A stretch of 64,000 bases of DNA from Splendidivirga corallicola (GCA_030442035.1 JAUJEA010000001.1:372001-436000), one strand, 5' to 3'; shown: positions 9,197 to 19,385, counted from the stretch's first letter. Notes: a model not told the origin generated them from the letters alone. Made by a program: numbers and translations.

Positions 9197-9535
9197 ATGA
9201 GAAAATCAGAAATCAACTTTACCATAGAACTTGACGATGAAAATGTTCCGGAAAAAATTTCCTGGAACGCCAGTGACAAGCAGGGCAATGATTTGTCCGA
9301 AACCAAATCCTTGAATATATCCCTTTGGGATGATGTCAATAAAAACACACTTAGAATAGATCTATGGACCAAGGAAATGCCAGTCCATGAGATGAAGCAG
9401 TTCTATATTGATTCCCTGGGAGGGCTTGCACAAAGTATTTTAAGTTCCACCGGTGACGAGTTCATGGCCTCCGAAATGAATGCGCTTTGCGAGAAATTTG
9501 TTGAATACCTGAAAAAGGAAATGCAAGGTCGCTGA
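9197..9535 (+). CDS. gldC: Gliding-motility protein GldC
   Basis: 112 residues, the normal GldC size. It opens with SEINFTIELDDENVPEKISW and contains the conserved ALSLWD-like segment (here NISLWDDVNKNTLRIDLWTK), then MPVHEMKQFYIDSL and a helical C-terminus. GldC is a cytoplasmic homologue of SecB-like chaperones found only in Bacteroidota and is linked to gliding and type IX secretion, although it is not essential everywhere. The gene has its own candidate promoter and is followed by a terminator, so it is probably monocistronic. Confidence 0.9.
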   Translation: MRKSEINFTIELDDENVPEKISWNASDKQGNDLSETKSLNISLWDDVNKNTLRIDLWTKEMPVHEMKQFYIDSLGGLAQSILSSTGDEFMASEMNALCEKFVEYLKKEMQGR

Positions 9536-9581
9536 TTTGAACATTAAAGTTAAAAAACATTTACAGTTTTATTTGTCTAAT

Positions 9582-9612
9582 AAAAAAGCCTCTTGAGAAG
9601 AGGCCTTTTTTA
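9582..9612. terminator. Bidirectional terminator between gldC and a sulfatase
   Basis: GCCTCTT (9588-9594) pairs with AAGAGGC (9598-9604) around a GAG loop. An A6 run lies before it and T7 after it, so it can act on both strands. It sits between convergent genes. Confidence 0.85.
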
Positions 9613-9664
9613 TTTCGTTTTTTACAGATGGATCTGGAATAAAATAATTGACCTTCCGAAGCTC

Positions 9665-11230
9665 TTAATCAGTATTTTTTACATCACCCAACTGCTCTAT
9701 CTTAAACCGATCAATATGAGCTGAGGTATGTTCATTCTTCATGATCTGGCTAATCTTTTCAACAATATCCGGATTTTCCTCGGCTACATCTTGTTGCTCA
9801 GCTGGATCTTCCTTTAAATTATAAAGTGCTATCTCCATATTCCCCTTGAATATGTTCTTTCGGATACCCTTCCAGTCACCAAAACGAACAGCCTGCTGTC
9901 CCTGATAAGATGGAAATTCCCAATATAGAAACTCATGTTTTGTCTGGCGATTATCCCCTAACAAAGTTGGTAAAAAGCTAACGCCATCAATATTATCAGG
10001 TGCTTTAACATCGGCTACTTCAGCCAATGTGGGCAATACATCCCAAAAAGCGGAAATATGCCCAGTAGTGGTGCCAGGAGCTATCTTACCTTCCCAACTG
10101 GCAATCATCGGTACTCTGATACCACCTTCGTGCGTAAACCCTTTACCCCATCCGTATCCACTTTTAAATGGTTTGGCACTGTCGAAAAACGGCGAATCGG
10201 TCCCTCCATTATAAGTTGGTCCATTATCACTGGAAAAGATGATAAGCGTATTTTCATATTCCCCAAGCTCTTTGAGTTTTTTAACAATCTCTCCGACTTG
10301 CTGATCCAAATAGGTCACCATAGCGGCGTAGGTAGCTCTGGGATAACGATTGGGGAAATACCCTCTATTCCCTAGATAGGGTTCTTCATCACCAAACTTC
10401 TCAACATATTTATCTACATATTCCTGAGGCACCTGCAATGGTGCATGCGTTAACGGGGTGGCAAAGTAAAGAAAAAAGGGATTGTCTTTATTTTTTTCCA
10501 TAAATCCAAGCGCCTCATCAAGCATCAACTTTGGAGCATAATCCTTTTGAAAATAATTGGAGTAACTTTCTATATTTTGAGGGTCGGCTGTACTATCTAA
10601 TTTAGTTCCCGGAACTACTAAATCATTATCCAACCATACTTTTTCATTGTTTCTCCAGAGGTGTTTTGGATGCAAAGTATGTGCCTGACGCTGGCAGTTA
10701 TATCCATAGAAAAAATCGAACCCTCTATTGTTTGGAATCCCATCTGTCAATGGGGCACCAAGGCCCCATTTACCAACTATAGCTGTTTTGTATCCCGCCT
10801 CCTGCAAGATATCACCAATGGTTGGGATACTATCCGGTATCGGTCTTTGTCCTTCAAGATTGGGATCCTCCACAGCTTTGGCAAAGTTCCAGACTTCTCC
10901 CCTGGCTGCCCATTCATCATTTCCACGGATATATGCATGACCAGCGTGCTGACCTGTAAGTAAAACACATCGTGAAGGAGCGCAAACAGGAGCACCGGCA
11001 TAATGATCGGTGAAGCGAATTCCATTTGAAGCTAATGCATCTATATTGGGTGTTTCAATAAGTTCTTGTCCGTAACACCCCAATTCTGCATAGCCGAGAT
11101 CATCAGCAAGAATATAGATGATATTGGGTTTTTTAGGTTCTTCGGAAACACGTGAGTCTGTACAACTCACCTGTATCAAAATCAGGAACAAAGCAAATAT
11201 AAAAGTCGTTTTTGTCGTTTTGTGCATCAT
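9665..11230 (-). CDS. Sulfatase lipoprotein (formylglycine-dependent), copy 1
   Basis: A 521-residue type I sulfatase with a lipoprotein signal peptide (hydrophobic core, then QVSC with Cys near residue 23), so probably anchored in the outer membrane or periplasm. The metal-binding start is NIIYILADDLGYAELG. The active-site motif is CAPSR near residue 83, whose Cys would be matured to formylglycine. Later marks are GKWGLG and FSSDNGPTYNGG. It removes sulfate esters from a glycan or aryl substrate, which is not identifiable here. It lies 61 bases downstream of a second sulfatase on the same strand, at the end of the SusC/SusD locus. A second Met directly follows the first, so the start could be three bases later. 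Confidence 0.93.
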   Translation of the reverse strand: MMHKTTKTTFIFALFLILIQVSCTDSRVSEEPKKPNIIYILADDLGYAELGCYGQELIETPNIDALASNGIRFTDHYAGAPVCAPSRCVLLTGQHAGHAYIRGNDEWAARGEVWNFAKAVEDPNLEGQRPIPDSIPTIGDILQEAGYKTAIVGKWGLGAPLTDGIPNNRGFDFFYGYNCQRQAHTLHPKHLWRNNEKVWLDNDLVVPGTKLDSTADPQNIESYSNYFQKDYAPKLMLDEALGFMEKNKDNPFFLYFATPLTHAPLQVPQEYVDKYVEKFGDEEPYLGNRGYFPNRYPRATYAAMVTYLDQQVGEIVKKLKELGEYENTLIIFSSDNGPTYNGGTDSPFFDSAKPFKSGYGWGKGFTHEGGIRVPMIASWEGKIAPGTTTGHISAFWDVLPTLAEVADVKAPDNIDGVSFLPTLLGDNRQTKHEFLYWEFPSYQGQQAVRFGDWKGIRKNIFKGNMEIALYNLKEDPAEQQDVAEENPDIVEKISQIMKNEHTSAHIDRFKIEQLGDVKNTD

Positions 11231-11291
11231 TACTTTATTTATAGCGATTTGTCGTTTTAAGGGGATTAATATTTATTCATTTACAGGAATT

Positions 11292-12734
11292 TCATTTCTT
11301 CGGCACGTAAGCTTGATTTTTTTCTGTGGGTACCAGAGCGTTGAGCTGTTTCCTCCAGGTTTTCATATCAGCTAACAATTCATCTCTTTTATCCGGCATA
11401 GTATCAGCCAAATTCTTACGCTCCGAAATATCATTTTTAAGATTGTAAAGTTCAAGACGGCCGGTTTCGAAATCCTCAATCAATTTCCAATCCCCTTTCC
11501 TAATAGCTCCCGAAGGAACAGCTCTCCATCCCCTCACCAGATCCCCTGAATTTTTTATGCCTTTATAACCTTGAAGATAAGCCGGGAAATGCCAAAAAAT
11601 GGCATCTCTTTTCAAGCTTCCCTTTTGGAATAACAATGGAGCAAGACTCTCTCCATCTGGCTGATATCTATGGGGTTCACCTCCGGCAAATTCGACCAGG
11701 GTTGGGTAAAAATCGATTCCCATCACAGGCTCGTCTGATTTAACTCCAGGTTTTATTTTTTTGGGCCATCGTACAATCATAGGTTCACGAAAGCCACCTT
11801 CGTACATCATACCTTTTGATCCTTTTAAGGGATGATGTGTTGTCACGGCTCCATGCCCCCCGTTATCAGAAAAGAAAATGACAATGGTATTTTCATCCAG
11901 ATCCAATTCTTTAAGTTTCTTAAGCACACGTCCCAGACTCTGATCAGTGCTATGGACCATGGCGGCATATTTGGGATTGTCCTGACCATTATCTTCGGGT
12001 TTATGCTCATACTTTTCAATCAAATTCTTTTTCGCCTGGATAGGCGTGTGTACCGAATAATGTGAAAAATACAGAAAGAAAGGGGCGGATTGATTCTGTT
12101 CGATGAATTTAAGTGCTTCGTCAGTTAGCCGATCTGTGAGGTACTCCCCATCAGGACCATCAGACAAATTTGGATTTTTATAAGGGCTGAAATAAGTAGC
12201 CGGGTGACCAGCCTTGGTGCCTCCAATGTTTATGTCAAAGCCCTGGGCCTCGGGTGAGGTCTCTTCATTTTCTCCCAAATGCCATTTTCCAACATGACAA
12301 TTGGTATAACCATTCTCCTTCAAAGCTTCCGCTAAGGTTACAAAATTTCCCTCAAGTTCAGTATTATTTGGTGCCGGAATCAACTTCCGGTTTTCAGCTT
12401 TTCCACGGGCCGGATCCCCCACTGTATATACACCATGGCGTGGTGTGTACAACCCACTCATGATACTGGCCCTGGTAGGAGCGCAGTTGGGAGCATTGGC
12501 ATAGGCACTTGTGAATACCATTCCCTCCTTAGCCATTTTATCAATGTTAGGTGTTTCGTAGTAATTGCTTCCCATAAATCCAACATCTTTCCAACCTAAA
12601 TCATCAACTAAAAAAAATATGATATTGGGTTTTTTGTCCTTTTGGTCAGCTTGTCCCAAACGCTTTTCAGTTGAACACGAAAACCAAATACAAAGGATAA
12701 GTGATGTTGTGAACAGACATCTCAATTTTCTCAT
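11292..12734 (-). CDS. Sulfatase lipoprotein (formylglycine-dependent), copy 2
   Basis: 480 residues from the preferred start MRKLRC, which gives a proper lipoprotein signal peptide ending WFSC (Cys near residue 20). A start at 12770 is possible but places 12 charged residues before it. The family marks are NIIFFLVDDLGWKDVGF, the formylglycine site CAPTR near residue 84, GKWHLGE and FFSDNGGHG. It differs from its neighbour enough (CAPTR against CAPSR, different mid-region) that the two probably act on different linkages rather than being a recent duplication. It forms the tail of the locus with the other sulfatase. Confidence 0.92.
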   Translation of the reverse strand: MRKLRCLFTTSLILCIWFSCSTEKRLGQADQKDKKPNIIFFLVDDLGWKDVGFMGSNYYETPNIDKMAKEGMVFTSAYANAPNCAPTRASIMSGLYTPRHGVYTVGDPARGKAENRKLIPAPNNTELEGNFVTLAEALKENGYTNCHVGKWHLGENEETSPEAQGFDINIGGTKAGHPATYFSPYKNPNLSDGPDGEYLTDRLTDEALKFIEQNQSAPFFLYFSHYSVHTPIQAKKNLIEKYEHKPEDNGQDNPKYAAMVHSTDQSLGRVLKKLKELDLDENTIVIFFSDNGGHGAVTTHHPLKGSKGMMYEGGFREPMIVRWPKKIKPGVKSDEPVMGIDFYPTLVEFAGGEPHRYQPDGESLAPLLFQKGSLKRDAIFWHFPAYLQGYKGIKNSGDLVRGWRAVPSGAIRKGDWKLIEDFETGRLELYNLKNDISERKNLADTMPDKRDELLADMKTWRKQLNALVPTEKNQAYVPKK

Positions 12735-12860
12735 TTCCTCAAATTCTAATTTATAGTTCTTTTTTAACATTTTTCGAACAACCTTTGATATCTAACGACC
12801 CATGGTTTTGAAGCATCCCCTATTTTCCAAAGCTTGTGACATGTTCTTATACAAATATAA

Positions 12861-12892
12861 AGATTGAGCAGGTTCATTGACCTGCTCAATCT
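12861..12892 (-). terminator. Hairpin between susD and the sulfatases
   Basis: Perfect 13-bp arms AGATTGAGCAGGT (12861-12873) and ACCTGCTCAATCT (12880-12892) enclose a 6-base loop. On the - strand the tail is TTTATATTTG, a weak U-tract. It lies 29 bases past the susD stop and 127 bases before the sulfatase start, so it may end or attenuate susCD transcripts. Confidence 0.65.
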
Positions 12893-12920
12893 CTAGATAT
12901 TCTGAAGTTTTCATTAATTA

Positions 12921-14708
12921 CTATTGTGAAATCCAACCTGGATTTTGTTCCAATTGAGGATTCAAAACAATTTGATCAGAAGGTATCGGCTCCAGGTAAT
13001 AGTATTCCGGAACACCCGGAGGAGGACCCCATGGCGAAATATAGCCTTCAGCCTGACCATTTTGTATAGGCAACTTATCGCCATAGTCAGCATTTTTCAC
13101 CCAGCGACCTAATTTTTCCTGCCCGCCGTACTCAACCAATTTTTTCCAACGTTTGATATCAAAAACTCTACCCAGTCCTTCAGCCAAAAATTCAATTCCT
13201 CGTTCTCTTCTGATCTCCCATAAGACCGGATCTACATCACTATCTCTGGTAGGATCTGCAATAATATTGGCAATATCCAAAGGTGCAACACTTCCTCTGG
13301 CTCTTAACTTATTAATTGTTTGATCAGCCACTTCCTGAGTGAATTGCCCTAATTCAAAAGTGGCTTCTGCATAATTTAAGAATACTTCTCCCATTCTAAA
13401 GATGGGTGCATCATGAGAATCACGGTTTTGCAATCGACTTATCTTATTGGAAAACTTATAAAATGCGTATCCAGTATAGGTTACGTTAAACCCATGACCT
13501 TCATTGAATTTTCTGAAATGGGGGCTGGTTCTGACGATCAATCCCCGCCAATTCATGGTAGGCAATGTTTTGTGCTCATCATCCGATAGCGTAGCCATTA
13601 AGTCAATGTATTCTCTATGTTTTGGGTCAGCATCAAATTCCCAGGTCAATTGATTTTTCCCTCCTGTATCTACTCTGAAAGGAGGAGGTGTATTAAAATA
13701 CAATCTGTGATCCCGGTTTCTAAACTCATCATACGCATCTTGATCACCATCGAATAGAGGGCTCGTATGTATGGTCTGACCATCGACACACAGATATTGA
13801 TCAACAGCTTTTTTTGTTAAATCTTCATGACCGATCGAACTCCTGTTCCAATGCGAAAATCTACCATTTAATATACCAAACTCATAAGCTTTGTATAATA
13901 AAATACCTGAAACACCTGATAATGATTCGCTGTTGAATACTTCATCATAACTTGAATGCAAGTTCGGATGATCAGCAATCAATTTTGCACCGGCATCGAC
14001 GCTGGCCTGTAAATATTGTTGTTCTCCTCCAAGGCCATGATATTTCCTCCAGGTACCTTCATACAAGCCAAAACGCGAGATCAGAGCCCTTACAACATCT
14101 GTATTAACAGTATTCGGACCGTTCCCGTTTGGATCGATGTTGGACTCTGCCCATAATAGATCATTTAAAACATTTTGTGCAACTTCATCCCTTGATGTTC
14201 TCGGACCATACAAAACATCTTCATCCACTTCTGTCAATACTCTATCAACCCAGGGTACGGCACCATACGAAGCAATTAATTCAACATATTCGTAAGCTCT
14301 GAAGAAATAGCCGACAGCTCTCCAGTGATCCTTTTGTTCATCTGTCAGTTCACTATTATCTATGTTGTCCAACATTAAGTTTACTCGCTTGATGTTGGCA
14401 TAGGCATTCGTCCAAATATTTGAAGACGATGGTACTGTCTTTAGTTGCCATAAGAGCCCATCTCCCTGTGTTCCACTATTATTAACCATCAGATCACTGC
14501 CTCGTTCACGCCAAATCGTTGCATGATCCCAATATCCTGGAAGTGTATTATAAAATCCCCAGGCATAAGTTTCAAAATTTGAATTGCTTGTAAAAGTGGT
14601 AGCCTCGGTCAATTGATCTTTGGGCAATTTTTCGAGGAACTCTTCGTCACAACCTGAAAAGGTGAATAATAAGGATACGGTAAATATTATTATATATATC
14701 TTTTTCAT
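12921..14708 (-). CDS. SusD/RagB-family glycan-binding outer-membrane lipoprotein
   Basis: 595 residues with the lipoprotein signal MKKIYIIIFTVSLLFTFSGC (Cys 20). This is the surface lid that binds glycan over the SusC pore. The N-terminus FLEKLPKDQLTEATTF and the later NYAEATFELG and LARGSVAPLD-like stretches, plus IRRERGIEFLAEGLGRVFDIKRWK near the C-terminus, are SusD hallmarks. The gene begins ten bases downstream of susC on the same strand, the standard susC-susD order. With the sulfatases behind it, the ligand is probably a sulfated polysaccharide. That is inference from context. Confidence 0.95.
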   Translation of the reverse strand: MKKIYIIIFTVSLLFTFSGCDEEFLEKLPKDQLTEATTFTSNSNFETYAWGFYNTLPGYWDHATIWRERGSDLMVNNSGTQGDGLLWQLKTVPSSSNIWTNAYANIKRVNLMLDNIDNSELTDEQKDHWRAVGYFFRAYEYVELIASYGAVPWVDRVLTEVDEDVLYGPRTSRDEVAQNVLNDLLWAESNIDPNGNGPNTVNTDVVRALISRFGLYEGTWRKYHGLGGEQQYLQASVDAGAKLIADHPNLHSSYDEVFNSESLSGVSGILLYKAYEFGILNGRFSHWNRSSIGHEDLTKKAVDQYLCVDGQTIHTSPLFDGDQDAYDEFRNRDHRLYFNTPPPFRVDTGGKNQLTWEFDADPKHREYIDLMATLSDDEHKTLPTMNWRGLIVRTSPHFRKFNEGHGFNVTYTGYAFYKFSNKISRLQNRDSHDAPIFRMGEVFLNYAEATFELGQFTQEVADQTINKLRARGSVAPLDIANIIADPTRDSDVDPVLWEIRRERGIEFLAEGLGRVFDIKRWKKLVEYGGQEKLGRWVKNADYGDKLPIQNGQAEGYISPWGPPPGVPEYYYLEPIPSDQIVLNPQLEQNPGWISQ

Positions 14709-14718
14709 GGCTCAATAA

Positions 14719-17700
14719 TTAAAAGGTCAAGTTCAATCCAACAGAATAACTTCTCATATAAGGATAAGTAGCCCCATTTGCTTTGTTAGAGAGTTCTGTA
14801 TTAATCCCATCAGGATAATCATTAAAGTCAAGCAGGTTTTCTCCGGCTATATAAAAGCGAAGTGACTGTATCTTTGCTTTTTCTAATAGCGCTTTTGGCA
14901 ATGAGTATCCTATTGTAATGTTCTTGATCCTCATGTAAGCACCATCCAATAAATACTTGGTTTGGGTAGCTCTATTAATCCCATAGTTCACCCCACCCAA
15001 AGGATAATTTCTTGGGAAGTACGCATCTGTGTTATCAGGAGTCCAGTAATCCAATTGCGAAACGTAAACTACATGAAATTCACTGACATACGGAAACCGA
15101 ACATTATTATTTTGCCATAGGTCTCTTTTGGCTACGCCATTTAATAAGATAGACAGGTCGAAGTTTTTATAAGAAGCACTACCATAAAGTCCGTATTGGT
15201 ATCTTCTGGTACTATTGCCGATTACTCTCCTATCACCCGGATCATCCAGTGTATTGTTACCATCGGTAATCAGGCCATCGCCATTGAAATCAACATACTT
15301 AACGTCACCAGGATTGGGATTTCGGCCTTCCCAATGTGGAATACCCTCCTTAAGCGTTCCTCCCATAAGGTTATCATCCAATGTTCCTTCCACAAAATCG
15401 TCTACTGTATAATATCCATCGGTTGTATATCCCCATATTTCGCCCAATTCCTGACCAACATAGAATTGGCTGAGCAAACCGGCAGGATTGTCAAACTTGG
15501 TGATCTCTCCCTGGTTGTCTGATAAGGTGAAGCCAACATTATAGGAAAAATCCTTGATCTTGTCTTTCCATGATAAGGCAAACTCCCAACCATTTACTTT
15601 CAAGTCCGCTGCATTTTGGTTAGGTGCACTTGCTCCCAACACTGCGGGCAGCTCAGCTCCTGGGGCGATCATTCCTATGGTTTCCCTTGAGAATACATCA
15701 ACTGAAGCGGATAATTTATTTTTAAACAATTCCACATCCAAGCCCACGTTGAGTGTTTGTACCCTTTCCCAGGTAAACCCTGTGCTTACCAGACCAGGTA
15801 CACCAAGGGTAACATAAGGAGTTCCTGCACTTTCATTGAGCCAACTCGCATTTTGTACAGTCATGCCTGGAATAGCGGGATAAAGTGAAGGTGTATTTTG
15901 GTTTCCAATTTCACCCCATGAAGCTCTCAATTTTAAGTCAGATATCACGCCAATGGATTCCATAAACGTTTCTCTACCTAAATGCCATCCAGCAGAGAAT
16001 GAAGGAAAGAATCCAAAGCGGTCTCCTTCTCTAAATCTGGAAGAACCATCATAGCGGCCATTTACCTCCAGAAAGTATTTTTCTTTAAAGTTGTAATTGA
16101 ACCTTCCGAAATAACCCATTACAGACCACTCACCAAAACTATCATCACTGGTCAAGGTTCCTGTAGCACCTGATATGGAAGGTAGATCAACATTGATCAG
16201 GTTGGTTTTCCTCACCCAAAAACTTTCAAAATCACTTTTTTCCTTGTTCAATCCAACCAACAAACCAAAATTATGATCTTCGAAAGATCTCTGATAATTG
16301 GCATAGAGATTCAAAGCATTATAGACAGTTTTACTATTATTTCTTTGATAGAAGGTATTGACTGGATCTACAGCATTCAGGGTAAATCTTTCCGGATTTA
16401 CCGTTAGTACTTGATTCTCACTTCTGATAGCATCCCAATTTCGTTTTTCGAAAGTATATTCTCCCGTAATATTTAACCCTTCGATAGGGTTGAAATTCAG
16501 CTTTTGAAAGAAGCGAATGTTATCTTGTAGAAACTCTGGCGCTTTTTTTAGTTTTTCCACATTCGCAGGAGAAAAATAAGGCACTTCGGTACCATCATCA
16601 AAAACATGATTCCCACTTGCGGGTGTATAAGAGTTAAAGCTAATAGCATTGCTATAACTTCCAAGTGGCGCCTTCCTTACACTATTTCTATAGAGCACAT
16701 TAGTGGTAGAGGTGAATTTGTTGCTTAATTCTGTGACTAAAGAAGCATTAACATTGTACTTCTTATAGCTGTCATTATCGGTAATGATGATACCGTCCTC
16801 ATTGCTATAACCAGCAGAAATTCGATAAGTCGTTTTTTCGCCTCCTCCACTTACATTGAAATTATGGATTTGAGTCGATCCGGGATCATCCAACCATGCT
16901 CCAATGAGATCTGTGTCAACCAAGGGATATCTTAAACCATCCAGCTCTGCGAAACCCTCAGGGTACGTTGAAGGGTTATTCCTGAATTCCTCCAGAAATC
17001 CAACCCAGGCCTGAATATCTTGCCCTGTCCAAAAAGTACTCAGCCCCCAATCGTTCAACGCATTAACAAAATCGTAAGTGTTAGCCTTGTCAGGTATATC
17101 TTCAGGAGAATGAGCGCTAAACGTTGATGAATAGTTGAATTTCACAGGTTGATTTTTACCGGCATTTTTAGTGGTAATCAGAATTACACCAAAGGCAGCT
17201 CTGGCACCATAGATAGAAGTTGCAGCGGCATCTTTTAGAACTGTTACCGACTCTACATCTTGTGGGTTAATATCCTCGGCAGATACAGGAACATTATTTA
17301 AAAGTATTAAGGGGCTGCCCCCATTGATAGAGGTGGTACCTCTAATATTGATCCCAAGGCCGGTGTCTCCGGGTTGTCCTGAACTGGCAGTAATCTGTAA
17401 ACCAGGAATGGAACCCTGCAAAGCAAGCAATGGATTAGTAACAGGTCTGTTGGCCAACACATCTTTCATTTCCACAGAAGCTGCAGCTCCGGTGACATGT
17501 GCTTTTTTCTGACTTCCAAAACCTACTACGACTATTTCTTCCAATGCTGTGATATTCGGTAATAAGGTAATATCAATAGTCGTACGACCATCCAATGGCA
17601 CTTCTTCAGAGATATATCCAATGGAGCTAAAGATCAATGTAGCAGTCTCTTCCACTTCCAGCGAGTATTTCCCTTCCAGATCAGTAACAGTTCCATCAGT

Positions 17701-18177
17701 TGTTCCTTTGACCAGAACATTAACTCCTGGTATACCTTCACCCAATTCGTCAACCACCTTTCCTGAAACCACTATTGGCTGATAAGCCATCAACTCCTGG
17801 ATTGTTGGTAATTTTCTTTTTGCTCGATTGACATGGATCACTTCATCAACTCTTTTGAACTGTAAATTAGTTTCTCTTGCAATTTGCCTAAGTAAATCCC
17901 CAATGGTTCTTTCTTCAGGTTCGATGGTCAATCTGGTTTTAGGATTAATCATGGTGCCTTTATAGGCAAAAGTGAACTCGGTTACTTTTTCAATTTCACT
18001 TAGAGCTCCTTCAATGCTCACATCCTGCAACCCAATGGAAATTTTCATTTCCTCAATACTCGTTTGTCCTCTACTCGTTCCGGCAAGTAGGAATGAGTAT
18101 AAAACGCATTGCAACAATATGCCTAGGAGGGTATATCTGGACATAATAATTAAATAATTTAGTATTTTTGCTTTCAT
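14719..18177 (-). CDS. SusC/RagA TonB-linked outer-membrane transporter with STN signalling domain
   Basis: 1152 residues. Domains in order: a signal peptide, a secretin/TonB short N-terminal (STN) domain (about 45-115, ISIGLQDVSIEGALSEIE), a CarboxypepD-reg-like beta-sandwich (about 133-215, VSGKVVDELGEGIPGVNVLV), a TonB box (EEIVVVGFG, about 214-222), a plug with PQDVESVTVLKDAAATSIYG, and the SusC beta-barrel ending in SVGLNLTF with a terminal Phe. It imports glycan fragments using TonB energy. The STN domain is the part that contacts a FecR protein, and FecR and ECF sigma genes lie directly upstream, so the transporter is likely also the sensor of its substrate. Confidence 0.96.
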   Translation of the reverse strand: MKAKILNYLIIMSRYTLLGILLQCVLYSFLLAGTSRGQTSIEEMKISIGLQDVSIEGALSEIEKVTEFTFAYKGTMINPKTRLTIEPEERTIGDLLRQIARETNLQFKRVDEVIHVNRAKRKLPTIQELMAYQPIVVSGKVVDELGEGIPGVNVLVKGTTDGTVTDLEGKYSLEVEETATLIFSSIGYISEEVPLDGRTTIDITLLPNITALEEIVVVGFGSQKKAHVTGAAASVEMKDVLANRPVTNPLLALQGSIPGLQITASSGQPGDTGLGINIRGTTSINGGSPLILLNNVPVSAEDINPQDVESVTVLKDAAATSIYGARAAFGVILITTKNAGKNQPVKFNYSSTFSAHSPEDIPDKANTYDFVNALNDWGLSTFWTGQDIQAWVGFLEEFRNNPSTYPEGFAELDGLRYPLVDTDLIGAWLDDPGSTQIHNFNVSGGGEKTTYRISAGYSNEDGIIITDNDSYKKYNVNASLVTELSNKFTSTTNVLYRNSVRKAPLGSYSNAISFNSYTPASGNHVFDDGTEVPYFSPANVEKLKKAPEFLQDNIRFFQKLNFNPIEGLNITGEYTFEKRNWDAIRSENQVLTVNPERFTLNAVDPVNTFYQRNNSKTVYNALNLYANYQRSFEDHNFGLLVGLNKEKSDFESFWVRKTNLINVDLPSISGATGTLTSDDSFGEWSVMGYFGRFNYNFKEKYFLEVNGRYDGSSRFREGDRFGFFPSFSAGWHLGRETFMESIGVISDLKLRASWGEIGNQNTPSLYPAIPGMTVQNASWLNESAGTPYVTLGVPGLVSTGFTWERVQTLNVGLDVELFKNKLSASVDVFSRETIGMIAPGAELPAVLGASAPNQNAADLKVNGWEFALSWKDKIKDFSYNVGFTLSDNQGEITKFDNPAGLLSQFYVGQELGEIWGYTTDGYYTVDDFVEGTLDDNLMGGTLKEGIPHWEGRNPNPGDVKYVDFNGDGLITDGNNTLDDPGDRRVIGNSTRRYQYGLYGSASYKNFDLSILLNGVAKRDLWQNNNVRFPYVSEFHVVYVSQLDYWTPDNTDAYFPRNYPLGGVNYGINRATQTKYLLDGAYMRIKNITIGYSLPKALLEKAKIQSLRFYIAGENLLDFNDYPDGINTELSNKANGATYPYMRSYSVGLNLTF

Positions 18178-18221
18178 AGGAATTATGTTTTAAGGTAAGT
18201 AATTATCTAAGACATAGCCTT

Positions 18222-18271
18222 CCCATGGTTGCTGACCTTTCATTCCCCAATGTATTGCTCAGCATCATGGG
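18222..18271 (-). promoter_or_regulatory. Imperfect inverted repeat in the fecR-susC gap
   Basis: CCCATGGTTGCTGA (18222-18235) and TCAGCATCATGGG (18259-18271) are complementary apart from one mismatch and one bulge, around a 23-base spacer. There is no U-tract on the - strand. It could be an attenuator or a binding site for a regulator of susC, or be incidental. Confidence 0.3.
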
Positions 18272-18320
18272 ATTTTTTATATCTATACGTTAGCTTGTAT
18301 CATAATAGGACATGATCTGA

Positions 18321-19385
18321 TTATTTTAGTGTGACAACTTTATTATCGATTGTGTATTCAAAATCAAAGACAAAACTCAAGCCGTATAAGACTGTTTCCA
18401 AAGACTTATTATGGTAAATGGCAGTATAATCTTTTGCTTCATTTAACCTTTCTTCCACTACAAAAGAAACACCATACCAATTCTCCAGTATCTCTAAAAT
18501 TTCATGTATATCGGCATTTTTAAAATAGATGATCCCATTTTTCCAACCAAATTGAGCCATCTCCAAAAAATTCTTCTTTTTGATTGTACCTTGCCCTTTG
18601 CTGTATACCGCCATTTCTTTAGGTAACAAAACTGTAGTGTTTCTACTAGCCTTTACTACATCTAATTTTCCATCTTCAACGGCCACTTTACCACTCTCTA
18701 CAGCTACCTTTATTTTTTCCTCTTTGGGATAGGCCCTAACATTGAATGATGTGCCCAAAACCGTTGTCCTGATATCTCCCGAGGTAATAACAAAGGGTCT
18801 CAACGAATCTTTAGTCACTTCGAAAAATGCTTCTCCAATAAGGTTGATCCTCCTTTCATTTTCTGAAAAAACCTCAGGAAACCTAAGTTTACTATTGGCA
18901 TTCAATTTGACCTTGCTGCCATCAGGTAATTTAAAACTTGACTTTTGTCCTTTGCTGGTTGACTTTTCTATGTATCTTATGGCAATAATTTCCGTATCTT
19001 CTTGCCTGTCGATATTCAGAACATATGCTAATCCGGCAATGATCACAAAGCCAATCAGTACAGCAGCTATTTTCATCCAACGTGCCGTAATCGTTCCTCT
19101 TTCAGGCAATCGAATTGCTTTTGAATGATCATCCATATTCCGTTCCACTCCATGCCAAATCCTTTGTATTTTTCTCGCATCCAGTTCATTTTCCCTGATA
19201 TTCAAGGCTAATACCATTCCTCTTGCTTTCCGGACGACAGGTTTTTGGGATGGGTTTTCTTCGAGCCAATGTTGCCAAAATAAATTAGTCTCCTCATCAG
19301 GATGCCGCACCCAATGACAAAAGAAACTGTCTTGTGCAAAATCTTCTTCTTTATAACCTTGATAATTCATTTTCTTAAAAATCAA
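18321..19385 (-). CDS. FecR-family anti-sigma / signal-transducing protein
   Basis: 354 residues. A cytoplasmic N-terminal head of about 100 residues binds the sigma factor. One membrane helix lies near residues 107-125 (WMKIAAVLIGFVIIAGLAYVL). The periplasmic FecR domain follows (GQKSSFKLPDGSKVKLNANS, GEAFFEVTKD, TTVLGTSFNVRAYP), and a C-terminal DUF4974-type module closes the protein. It passes the substrate signal from the STN domain of SusC to the ECF sigma factor encoded 360 bases upstream. The gene order sigma, fecR, susC, susD is the classic trans-envelope regulatory arrangement in this phylum. Confidence 0.94.
   Translation of the reverse strand: MIFKKMNYQGYKEEDFAQDSFFCHWVRHPDEETNLFWQHWLEENPSQKPVVRKARGMVLALNIRENELDARKIQRIWHGVERNMDDHSKAIRLPERGTITARWMKIAAVLIGFVIIAGLAYVLNIDRQEDTEIIAIRYIEKSTSKGQKSSFKLPDGSKVKLNANSKLRFPEVFSENERRINLIGEAFFEVTKDSLRPFVITSGDIRTTVLGTSFNVRAYPKEEKIKVAVESGKVAVEDGKLDVVKASRNTTVLLPKEMAVYSKGQGTIKKKNFLEMAQFGWKNGIIYFKNADIHEILEILENWYGVSFVVEERLNEAKDYTAIYHNKSLETVLYGLSFVFDFEYTIDNKVVTLK

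Noticed and set aside
9665-12734. The two sulfatases as a recent tandem duplication
   Set aside because: They differ in active-site motif, length and mid-region, so they are old paralogues at most.
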